Part shown: piece after piece, positions 36,989-43,673 of the stretch | Layout: every line of letters begins with the position of its first letter | Numbering within the stretch: position 1 is the first letter of the stretch | Source: Cytophagales bacterium Ga0077538 | GTDB lineage: Bacteria; Bacteroidota; Bacteroidia; Cytophagales; Cyclobacteriaceae | Reading direction: 5' to 3' | DNA length: 55,574 nucleotides | Assembly: GCA_001464155.1 (NCBI GenBank) | Contig: LNEN01000297.1 | Coordinates: 1 to 55,574 of the forward strand | Position numbers and translations under genes: made by a program | Notes under the pieces: generated by a model | Seen by the model: only the letters and a program-made list of their open reading frames with translations | What the model was told of the DNA's origin: nothing | Database searches by the model: none

Positions 36989-37029
36989 CAGGTTTCAAAT
37001 TTTGAATTTGCGCTACAATTTGAAACCTG
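36989..37029. repeat. Inverted repeat downstream of kbl
   Basis: A perfect 13-bp pair, CAGGTTTCAAATT and AATTTGAAACCTG, with a 15-bp AT-rich loop, starts 12 bp after the kbl stop. It could fold as a hairpin in the kbl transcript; no strong U-tract follows, so it is listed as a repeat rather than a terminator. The rest of the 284-bp spacer holds only the repeat at 36859-36926. Confidence 0.5.
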
Positions 37030-37040
37030 AAACTTAAAAT

Positions 37041-38189
37041 TTACTTAATCACTCCCAATTCCTTCCCTACTTCCGTAAATGCCTTGATGGCCTTATCCAA
37101 ATGATGTGGCTCGTGTGCTGCAGAAATCTGTACACGGATACGCGCTTGTCCTTTCGCCACTACCGGATAGAAGAAACCAATCACGTAAATTCCTTTTTCT
37201 AATAAACGCTCCGCAAACTTCTGCGCCAGCGGTGCTTCGTATAACATAATAGGAACGATCGGATGCACACCGGGTTTAATATCAAAGCCTGCTTTGGTCA
37301 TCTGCTCTCTGAAATACAGGGTGTTTTTCTCCAGTGTATCGCGAAGAGAGGGAGTTTCAGAAAGTAAGTTGAACACTTCAATAGAAGCGCCCACAATTGA
37401 AGGCGCCAGTGTGTTCGAAAACAAATACGGTCTAGAGCGTTGACGCAGCATCTCTATAATTTCTTTGCGACCCGAGGTAAAGCCACCCAAAGCTCCTCCC
37501 AAGGCTTTACCTAATGTTCCGGTGATAATATCCACGCGACCCATCACGCCACAATGCTCGGGCACACCACGACCGGTCTTTCCTAAAAAGCCCATCGAGT
37601 GGCACTCATCAGTCATTACCAAGGCTTGGTACTTATCCGCCAGGTCACAAATTTTATCCAATTGTGCAATGGTCCCATCCATCGAGAAGGCACCATCGGT
37701 TACGATCATGATTTGCTTGGCACCGGCAGCACGCGCATCCTTGAGTTGTTGCTCCAGGTCCTCCATGTTGTTGTGCTTGTAGCGATAGCGCATTGCCTTG
37801 CACAAACGCACACCATCAATAATGGAGGCGTGATTTAATTCGTCCGAAATAATCGCATCTTCTGCCCCCATCAAAGGTTCGAATACACCTCCGTTGGCAT
37901 CGAAGGCGGCTGCATACAAAATGGTATCGTCAGTGCCCAGAAATTGAGAAATCTTCTTCTCCAATTCTTTATGAATGTCTTGCGTACCGCAAATGGCCGC
38001 AGCCAGTATGCGCGGATGAGAAGACAGTCCTAAGTAGTTATTCGCACAAAAGTTGACCACTTCTTTTCCATCGCTTGTTTTGATGTCGGCCCCTTGTGGG
38101 GTGGTGATGATTCTTTCTTTTTTATACAGCCCCGCTTCGCGGATGGCATTCAATTCTTTTTCTAAAACAGGTTGAAGTGTCGCGTACAT
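37041..38189 (-). CDS. kbl: Glycine C-acetyltransferase (2-amino-3-ketobutyrate CoA ligase) with 16-residue deletion
   Basis: PLP enzyme that cleaves 2-amino-3-ketobutyrate with CoA to glycine and acetyl-CoA, the second step of threonine degradation. The match to E. coli Kbl is strong throughout ([52 protein letters not shown] Lys228 in [24 protein letters not shown]). The 382 residues fall 16 short of the 398 of E. coli: after ILAAA (Ala65) the conserved segment with DSHGFGMASVRF is missing and the frame resumes at ICGTQD. That segment helps form the active site, so activity is doubtful if the sequence is right. The gene starts 3 bp after a small upstream gene and diverges from tdh. Confidence 0.9.
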   Translation of the reverse strand: MYATLQPVLEKELNAIREAGLYKKERIITTPQGADIKTSDGKEVVNFCANNYLGLSSHPRILAAAICGTQDIHKELEKKISQFLGTDDTILYAAAFDANGGVFEPLMGAEDAIISDELNHASIIDGVRLCKAMRYRYKHNNMEDLEQQLKDARAAGAKQIMIVTDGAFSMDGTIAQLDKICDLADKYQALVMTDECHSMGFLGKTGRGVPEHCGVMGRVDIITGTLGKALGGALGGFTSGRKEIIEMLRQRSRPYLFSNTLAPSIVGASIEVFNLLSETPSLRDTLEKNTLYFREQMTKAGFDIKPGVHPIVPIMLYEAPLAQKFAERLLEKGIYVIGFFYPVVAKGQARIRVQISAAHEPHHLDKAIKAFTEVGKELGVIK

Positions 38190-38192
38190 ATC

Positions 38193-38447
38193 TTAATTCA
38201 TTTTTGGTCTCATGATGGGTTTAGGCTTTGCCGCGGGCGCACTTGCGGGCGGTGCGGGAGCTGCCTCCGCTTCTTTGAGGGGAAAAGCTCTTCGGATTTT
38301 ATTGATCAGAAAAAGTTTTTGGGCAGTAAAGCTGTTGGGGTGCAACTGAGCAAACTCCTGTTGCCAACCCTCGTATTCAGCTGGCTGCTGCTGTTTGAAA
38401 GCAGACGCTTCAATCTTTTTACTGACTAAATATTCCTCGAAAGTCAC
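38193..38447 (-). CDS. Small protein with Pro/Ala-rich tail, co-transcribed with kbl
   Basis: A GTG start (VTFEEYLVSKKIEASAFKQQ) gives 84 residues: a helical N-terminal part of about 50 residues (EYEGWQQEFAQLHPNSFTAQ and KLFLINKIRRAFPL) and a tail AEAAPAPPASAPAAKPKPI. The longer open frame upstream is not credible because a promoter -7 box lies 4 bp before the GTG. No family was recognised. Position suggests translation coupled to kbl. Confidence 0.6.
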   Translation of the reverse strand: MTFEEYLVSKKIEASAFKQQQPAEYEGWQQEFAQLHPNSFTAQKLFLINKIRRAFPLKEAEAAPAPPASAPAAKPKPIMRPKMN

Positions 38448-38451
38448 GCTG

Positions 38452-38482
38452 CAAAGGTAAGTGCTAACACATGGTAGGCAAC
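38452..38482 (-). promoter_or_regulatory. Promoter of the small gene-kbl operon, leaderless geometry
   Basis: The minus strand shows GTTG (38482-38479), 19 bp, then TACCTTTG (38459-38452), matching TAnnTTTG with a 3/4 -33 box. Only CAGC separates it from the GTG start, so the mRNA is probably leaderless. It faces the tdh promoter in a 73-bp divergent region. Confidence 0.65.
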
Positions 38483-38495
38483 ACCTAAATTTTAG

Positions 38496-38503
38496 TAATT
38501 TCG
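38496..38503 (+). promoter_or_regulatory. Candidate -7 element for tdh
   Basis: TAATTTCG differs from TAnnTTTG at one position and ends 17 bp before the tdh ATG. It overlaps the control region of the divergent kbl operon. Confidence 0.4.
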
Positions 38504-38520
38504 CGCCCACAATCGTTCGC

Positions 38521-39468
38521 ATGAAGAAGCAAAAAATATTGGTTATCGGGTCGGGTGGACAGCTTGGCTCTGAACTCACACAAGGTTTGTGGGCCCTGCA
38601 CGGAAAAGAAAATGTAATTGCCACCGACATTAGGCCTGCGGAAGGAATTTTAGCACAAGGAAATTTTGAAATACTAAACGCCCTCGATCAACCCAAGCTG
38701 GTTGACTTTATTCGCAAAAACGACATTACGCAAGTCTATCACCTGGCAGCGGTCCTGTCCGCCACCGGTGAGAAGAATCCCAAGTTCGCCTGGCAGCTCA
38801 ATATGGACAGTCTGATCTATGTTTTAGATGCTGCCGTTGACTATAAACTAGACAAAGTATACTGGCCCAGCTCCATTGCTGCCTTTGGCCCAACAACTCC
38901 CAAAGACAATACCCCACAGGATACCGTGATGGATCCAACTACCATTTACGGCATCAGCAAACAAGCGGGTGAACGCTGGTGTGAATGGTACCATCAAAAG
39001 AAAGGGGTGGATGTACGCAGCTTGCGCTACCCTGGCTTGATCGGCTACAAAACAAAACCGGGCGGAGGCACTACCGATTACGCGGTGGACATTTTTATTA
39101 AAGCCCTGACCGACAAAAAGTTTGAGTGCTTCTTAAGCGAAAACACCTACCTGCCCATGATGTACATGGAAGATGCGGTGAAAGCTACATTGGACTTGAT
39201 GGAAGCTCCTGCTGATAAGGTAAAGGTTCGCTCCAGTTATAACATTTCGGCCATGAGTTTTAGTCCGGCCGAAATCGCGAAGGCTATCCAACAACACATT
39301 CCTGAATTTACCATTTCCTACAAACAGGATTTCCGCCAAGCCATTGCCGACTCGTGGCCAAAGTCCATTGACGACAGCAGAGCACGTACAGATTGGGGCT
39401 GGCAACATGGCTTTGATTTGGAGAAGATGACAGCCGATATTTTGAAGCATCTGCCTGCTTACTTGTAA
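38521..39468 (+). CDS. tdh: L-threonine 3-dehydrogenase, short-chain (epimerase-like) type
   Basis: NAD-dependent SDR-family protein of 315 residues that oxidises threonine to 2-amino-3-ketobutyrate. The cofactor motif GSGGQLG (10-16), SSIAAFGP, and the catalytic YGISK (Tyr143, Lys147) are present; the segment GLIGYKTKPGGGTTDYAVDI is typical of this TDH type. The divergent kbl 330 bp away completes the pathway, which supports TDH over a sugar epimerase. The start at 38521 is preferred because the frame extension to 38461 lies in promoter sequence. Confidence 0.88.
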   Translation: MKKQKILVIGSGGQLGSELTQGLWALHGKENVIATDIRPAEGILAQGNFEILNALDQPKLVDFIRKNDITQVYHLAAVLSATGEKNPKFAWQLNMDSLIYVLDAAVDYKLDKVYWPSSIAAFGPTTPKDNTPQDTVMDPTTIYGISKQAGERWCEWYHQKKGVDVRSLRYPGLIGYKTKPGGGTTDYAVDIFIKALTDKKFECFLSENTYLPMMYMEDAVKATLDLMEAPADKVKVRSSYNISAMSFSPAEIAKAIQQHIPEFTISYKQDFRQAIADSWPKSIDDSRARTDWGWQHGFDLEKMTADILKHLPAYL

Positions 39469-39581
39469 GATAGCGTAGCGTTTAACTGTAAGCTTAATCC
39501 CAACGATCATTGAAGGGGTTGAACAGCCTCTTCTGGAAGGCACGCGTTGCAAACGCGCGCCAGCATAGGGAGATAATTCGG

Positions 39582-39838
39582 TAACTCAGGGTGGTGACGC
39601 GGTACCTCCGGGTAGTGAACGGCACGCCAGGGTGATGATGCGATAGCGCAGGGTGGTAATACAGTGCTCTGGGGAAGTAATGCGATAGCCCAGGGTGTTG
39701 ACACAGGACTCCAGGGCATTGATGCGATAGCTCCGGGTGGCACGCGGTACTCCAGGGTATTGATACGATCCCTCTGAGTGATCGTACGGTACTCAGGGGA
39801 AATGACATGGTAGCTCAGGGTGAACACACGGTACGAGC
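39582..39838. repeat. Degenerate 21-bp tandem repeat array, about 12 units
   Basis: Twelve consecutive units of 21 bp (two of 20 bp) share a core close to CTCAGGGTG followed by TGATGC or GGTA-type boundaries. Examples are CTCAGGGTGGTGACGC, CCAGGGTGTTGACAC, CTCCAGGGTATTGATAC and CTCAGGGTGAACACAC. Units differ at several positions each. On the minus strand the array could encode seven-residue repeats, but the 20-bp units break the frame. Confidence 0.8.
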
Positions 39839-39908
39839 GTAGCCACAATGACTATTTAAGTGTGTAAATGGCGACTAAGGGAGTGTTCTTGTAGTCTTTA
39901 TTCACTCT

Positions 39909-40036
39909 CTTCAAGCAGGGGATTGCCACGTCACTCTACTCACATCCTACCCTTCGTTCCCTGCCTTTGCCGGAGCCTGCTTACGCTAAAGCTTCAGCGA
40001 AGGTAAGCGGCTACGCACAGGCAGGCTCGCAATGAC
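39909..40036. repeat. Composite dispersed repeat related to the element at 21120-21259
   Basis: The left part CTTCAAGCAGGGGATTGCC and the right part CTCGCAATGAC match CTTCAAGCGGGGGATCGCC and CTCGCGATGAC of the MITE-like element. Between them is a GC-rich insert with its own inverted repeat (GCTTACGCT ... GGTAAGC) of a common Bacteroidota type. Confidence 0.55.
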
Positions 40037-40049
40037 AATAACAAAACAA

Positions 40050-40076
40050 AAAAGGGCAGCCATAAGCCACCCTTTT
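40050..40076 (-). terminator. Intrinsic terminator of the T9SS cargo gene
   Basis: On the minus strand an 11-bp stem AAAAGGGTGGC / GCTGCCCTTTT with a 5-nt loop is followed by TTGTTTTGTT, 22 bp after the gene's stop. Confidence 0.75.
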
Positions 40077-40097
40077 AATTAATAAGTTTTTGGTTGA

Positions 40098-41252
40098 TTA
40101 CTCCACTACCAAGCGAAGCACTTGATTAACAGCCTGGCCTTTGTATCTCACCAGATAAGTTCCTCTTGTCAATGAACTCGGAAGCACCAATTCTCCTGTA
40201 AAGGATACCACGCTTTGCGCGGCTACCAAGCCCCCCACTAAATCATAGACCATCAAATAGTCACCTGCTTCAGGAGTAAAATTCATTTCATAGCGCACAT
40301 TACCGCCCTTGGTTGGATTTGGCGAAAGTACGACTGCATTGTTTGCATTTGCATTGGCCGTTACTATTTCTGAATACTCAAACGTTTCATCCAAGTCTAC
40401 CATGCGCAGGCGGTAGTAGTTTTTGCCATTATGAGGCAAGTTGTGAGTATAGGAATATTCCATTAACTCATTGGTAGTTCCTTCTCCTTCAATAGATGTT
40501 AGCATTGTCCAATCCATGGCATTTACAGAGTGCTCTACTTCAAAATGGCTGAAGTTGAGCTGGGAAGCGGTGGACCACGATAGTATAATTTGATCATCAA
40601 GCACATTGCTTGTAAAGGAGGTCAGTTCTACTGGAAGAGAAACGGTAGAAGGGTTATTTACAAAATTAAAAACGCCAGGAAGCGCTGCCTGCAAATCGGG
40701 TCCTGAGTCAAATTCTTGCGTGTCTGGGATTGCATCTCCGGCACCATTAGCCCCACCATTGTAACTTGTCGCATAAAAATTCCCACTACCAGTAATACTG
40801 CCTTGTGAACCAGACTTTGACAATTGCCCCATCACAATAATGTTTCCTGCAGAGGAGATGTCTGTTTTATTGTTAATGGAAAGATTTCCAAAAACAATTA
40901 ACAAACCTCCAGCAGGTACTCTAAGTTCCATAGCGTCTGTTCCAAAAGTCATATCACCGAAAACAACAAGTGTATCCGAGATAGTAATGGAGAGCGTTGG
41001 GTGATTATTCTGAAAAACAAGATCCGTGGCTGTTGGATTACTGCTATTACCCAAGGTTATGTAGCCATTGATTGTAATATTTTGGCCAGCACTTCCAACA
41101 TTGGTTATTGGAGATTGGCTACCATCGCTCCAACTTGCATTATCCTGCCACAACCCATAATAGTCATTAAAAGTTGATTCTTGTGCAAAAGCAACAACTG
41201 TTGTAAGAAGTGAAATTGCCAAAACAGATAATATTCTCATTTTTGATCGCAT
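40098..41252 (-). CDS. Secreted protein with type IX secretion C-terminal sorting domain
   Basis: The ATG at 41252 (MRSKMRILSVLAISLLTTVV) gives 384 residues with a signal peptide ending AFAQ. The central part is rich in Gly, Ser, Asn and short strands (ITINGYITLGNSSNPTATDL, LIVFGNLSINNKTDI), suggesting a beta-helix-like adhesin. A fibronectin-like segment follows (LPVELTSFTSNVLDDQIILS, FSHFEVEHSVN). The C-terminus is a T9SS type A sorting domain: LSPNPTKGGNVRYEM, then YLMVYDLVGGLVAAQ and LTRGTYLVRYKG. The protein should cross the outer membrane via the Por machinery. Function beyond secretion is unknown. Confidence 0.85.
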   Translation of the reverse strand: MRSKMRILSVLAISLLTTVVAFAQESTFNDYYGLWQDNASWSDGSQSPITNVGSAGQNITINGYITLGNSSNPTATDLVFQNNHPTLSITISDTLVVFGDMTFGTDAMELRVPAGGLLIVFGNLSINNKTDISSAGNIIVMGQLSKSGSQGSITGSGNFYATSYNGGANGAGDAIPDTQEFDSGPDLQAALPGVFNFVNNPSTVSLPVELTSFTSNVLDDQIILSWSTASQLNFSHFEVEHSVNAMDWTMLTSIEGEGTTNELMEYSYTHNLPHNGKNYYRLRMVDLDETFEYSEIVTANANANNAVVLSPNPTKGGNVRYEMNFTPEAGDYLMVYDLVGGLVAAQSVVSFTGELVLPSSLTRGTYLVRYKGQAVNQVLRLVVE

Positions 41253-41270
41253 TGCTTTACTTTCGAACCT

Positions 41271-41278
41271 CAAAATTA
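41271..41278 (-). promoter_or_regulatory. Candidate -7 element for the T9SS cargo gene
   Basis: The minus strand reads TAATTTTG, matching TAnnTTTG, 18 bp before the chosen ATG. This position supports starting the gene at 41252 rather than at the upstream end of the frame. No TTTG -33 box was found at the expected distance. Confidence 0.5.
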
Positions 41279-41286
41279 CGGAATTT

Positions 41287-42060
41287 ATGAACATCAATAT
41301 TCAACAAGAAGGTACTACCGCCATTCTTACCATCAATCGCCCTCAAGCCCTCAATGCCTTAAACAAAGAAGTACTCGAAGAACTGGCTACTTTCTTCTCG
41401 CAAAACCACCAAAATAATGCCATAAGAGGCGTAATAGTAACCGGTGAAGGTGAAAAAGCCTTTGTGGCCGGTGCCGACATTAAAGAGCTTTCGTCTCTTT
41501 CTAAAGAAGAAGCATTGGCTTTATCGCAAAAAGGCCATCAATTATTTAAGTCGATCGAGGATTTCCCCAAACCTGTGATTGCTTTGGTAAATGGTTTTGC
41601 CTTGGGCGGAGGTTGTGAATTAGCCATGGCCTGCCACCTGCGTATTGCCACTGAAAATGCCAAATTTGGATTGCCGGAAGTCAATTTGGGATTGATCCCC
41701 GGCTATGGAGGAACACAGCGATTAACACAACTGGTGGGAAGACCCAAAGCGTTGGAGCTTGCCATGACAGGCGACATGGTCGTTGCCAAAGAAGCCAAAG
41801 AACTTGGTTTGGTAAACCACGTAGTGGCTACTAAACAAGAAGGCCTGGAGCTGGCTACGAAAATGCTCACCAAGATTGCGCAAAAAGCACCCCTGGCCAT
41901 TACGGAATTAATCAAGAGTGTGAACGCAGGTTTTGGCTTTGAAAAAGCCGGCTATCAGGCCGAAGCAGATAGCTTTGCCTACTTGTTTACCACGAAAGAT
42001 TTTGTGGAAGGTACTTCTGCTTTCATGGAGAAACGTACCCCTACTTTTACAGGAAAGTAA
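41287..42060 (+). CDS. Enoyl-CoA hydratase/isomerase family protein
   Basis: Crotonase-fold enzyme of 257 residues, most similar in plan to short-chain enoyl-CoA hydratases of fatty acid oxidation. Oxyanion-hole motifs FVAGADIKEL and GFALGGGCELAMAC are present, with catalytic Glu111 and Glu131 (GLPEVNLGLIPGYGGTQRL). Both glutamates support hydratase over isomerase. It diverges from the T9SS gene with 34 bp between starts. Precise chain-length preference cannot be read. Confidence 0.92.
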   Translation: MNINIQQEGTTAILTINRPQALNALNKEVLEELATFFSQNHQNNAIRGVIVTGEGEKAFVAGADIKELSSLSKEEALALSQKGHQLFKSIEDFPKPVIALVNGFALGGGCELAMACHLRIATENAKFGLPEVNLGLIPGYGGTQRLTQLVGRPKALELAMTGDMVVAKEAKELGLVNHVVATKQEGLELATKMLTKIAQKAPLAITELIKSVNAGFGFEKAGYQAEADSFAYLFTTKDFVEGTSAFMEKRTPTFTGK

Positions 42061-42064
42061 TTCA

Positions 42065-42115
42065 GTTATTAGTTAATGGTTATCCGTTAACTAATAACCA
42101 ACAACTGATAACTAA
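42065..42115. repeat. Inverted repeat with GTTATTAGTTA words
   Basis: GTTATTAGTTAA (42065-42076) pairs with TTAACTAATAAC (42087-42098), and a further ACTGATAACTAATAAC copy follows. It fills the spacer between the hydratase and flippase genes and echoes the repeat at 125-180. Confidence 0.55.
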
Positions 42116-42123
42116 TAACCACA

Positions 42124-43569
42124 TTGAGTAAACTCAAACAACTCGCAGGCGAAACAGTGCTCTACGGTCTTGGCAGTATTTTGCCGAGAGTCCTTAACTT
42201 TTTATTGGTGCCCTTGCACACCATCAACATGTTTGACAAAGCGGAGTATGGCAGCATTACCAAGCTCTTTGCTTTTGTAGCGGTGGTCAACATCGTCTAT
42301 ATGTTTGGGATGGAGACGGCCTTTTTTCGCTTTGCCACCAAGGCTGGAGCAGAGGTAAAGAAAATCTTCAACCTTACTCAAACAGCTGTACTTCTTATCA
42401 GTGGCTCACTCTCGATTCTCTTTATTGTTTTTGCTACGCCCATCGCCTCCGCTCTCCGTATTCCCAACCATCCGGAATTCATCATCTGGCTTACTGCCAT
42501 CATGTTCATTGATGCGGTTGTGGCCATTCCTTTTGCGCGTCTGCGGCTGGAGAAAAAAGCCTTACTGTTCGCTTCGCTGAAGGTTATCAATGTGCTGGTC
42601 TTGATTGGCCTCAATCTTTATTTTTTAAAAATAGCCTATGATCCGGCTGTGGGAGTTGGATATGTATTTCTCGCCAACCTCCTGGCCAACGCTCTTTTTA
42701 TCTTCGCTTTCCTGAAAACATTAATCGCCTGGAGACCCGCTTGGGACAAAGTCATTACGCCCCAATTGTTTACCTACGCCTATCCTGTCATGATTACCGG
42801 AGTGGCTGGTATGATCAACGAAACGTTTTCGCGCAGCATGCTGGACTGGTGGTTGCCGGAAAGCTTCTATGACAACCTCACACGCGAAGAAGCCGGTGGT
42901 GTGTTTGGCGCCTATTACAAGTTTGCGGTGTTCATGAATTTGGGCATACAGGCTTTTCGCTATGCAGCAGAACCTTTCTTCTTCTCGAATGCCAGTGACA
43001 AAAATTCACCAGCTCTCTTCGCCAAAATCAATCATTACTTTGTGATTGTTTGTTGCATCGTGCTCGTAGGCATTGGCATCAACATGGATATTTTTAAATA
43101 CCTTATTGGTGAAGCGTTTTGGAATGATGAAGGTCTTGCCATTGTTCCTGTCTTATTAATGGCTTACTTATTTCTAGGTGTCTACTATAACCTGAGCGTG
43201 TGGTTTAAACTTACCGATAAAACATACTTCGGCACCCTCATCACGTTAATCGGGGTAGTCATTACTGTTGTTGGTAATTACTACCTCATTCCCGTAGCTG
43301 GATTTATGGGAAGTAGCATCGCTGCTTTCCTGTGTTATTTCACAATGGCCCTGTTGTGCTATGCCTGGGGACAGAAATATTATCCTATTCCCTATCATGT
43401 AGGGTCTGACTTACTGTACATAACCTTCTCCTTTATGTTGGTTTACCTGGTGCAAGCCATTCCTTTCGGCAATGCCGTGATGGGAACTGCGTTTCACCTT
43501 CTTTTGTTGGCAGGTTTTGTGCTGGTCATTTACAGGATTGAAAGAAAGTATCTCAAGGCTACTGTTTAA
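42124..43569 (+). CDS. Oligosaccharide flippase family protein (polysaccharide export, Wzx/MATE-like)
   Basis: Integral membrane protein of 481 residues with about 12-14 hydrophobic helices. The TTG start gives SKLKQLAGETVLYGLGSILP, followed by RVLNFLLVPLHTINMFDKAE and YGSITKLFAFVAVV, typical of the MOP-superfamily lipid-linked oligosaccharide flippases. It probably moves a lipid-linked sugar across the inner membrane. No glycosyltransferase cluster is adjacent; it heads a plus-strand run of envelope genes instead. No ATG near the N-terminus retains the first helix. Confidence 0.85.
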   Translation: MSKLKQLAGETVLYGLGSILPRVLNFLLVPLHTINMFDKAEYGSITKLFAFVAVVNIVYMFGMETAFFRFATKAGAEVKKIFNLTQTAVLLISGSLSILFIVFATPIASALRIPNHPEFIIWLTAIMFIDAVVAIPFARLRLEKKALLFASLKVINVLVLIGLNLYFLKIAYDPAVGVGYVFLANLLANALFIFAFLKTLIAWRPAWDKVITPQLFTYAYPVMITGVAGMINETFSRSMLDWWLPESFYDNLTREEAGGVFGAYYKFAVFMNLGIQAFRYAAEPFFFSNASDKNSPALFAKINHYFVIVCCIVLVGIGINMDIFKYLIGEAFWNDEGLAIVPVLLMAYLFLGVYYNLSVWFKLTDKTYFGTLITLIGVVITVVGNYYLIPVAGFMGSSIAAFLCYFTMALLCYAWGQKYYPIPYHVGSDLLYITFSFMLVYLVQAIPFGNAVMGTAFHLLLLAGFVLVIYRIERKYLKATV

Positions 43570-43613
43570 GCGATTGATACTTCGAAGGAGAAAGGTATGT
43601 TGGTAATTTTCGT

Positions 43614-43621
43614 TAATTTTG
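43614..43621 (+). promoter_or_regulatory. Candidate -7 element for the TPR-led operon
   Basis: TAATTTTG matches TAnnTTTG 52 bp upstream of the TPR gene ATG, in the 104-bp gap after the flippase. No TTTG at -33. Confidence 0.4.
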
Positions 43622-43673
43622 AAGATTAGCGTGTTTGATTTTCTATTGAGCCCCTACAGACTACGAGAAGCTG

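Larger units (their letters stand above)
39469..40049. other. Gene-free repeat-rich intergenic region
   Basis: Between tdh and the T9SS cargo gene no credible gene was found. The region holds a 21-bp-period tandem array (39582-39838), then a unique stretch, then a composite dispersed repeat (39909-40036). Two overlapping minus-strand open frames across the array encode heptapeptide-like low-complexity sequence, but they shift relative to each other where units are 20 bp and were not accepted as genes. Confidence 0.7.

Noticed and set aside
36792-37037. Open frame of 81 codons between the hydroxylase and kbl genes
   Set aside because: Its central part is the translated dispersed repeat (HAEFISASIK...QVRHD type) and its end is the AT-rich inverted repeat; nothing else supports a protein.
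39582-39838. CRISPR array
   Set aside because: Units follow each other directly with no unique spacers, each unit differs from the next, and no cas genes are nearby.
39494-39848. Two overlapping minus-strand open frames with seven-residue repeats
   Set aside because: They merely read the 21-bp array in two frames, switch frame at 20-bp units and lack a promoter or family match. Kept as a repeat.
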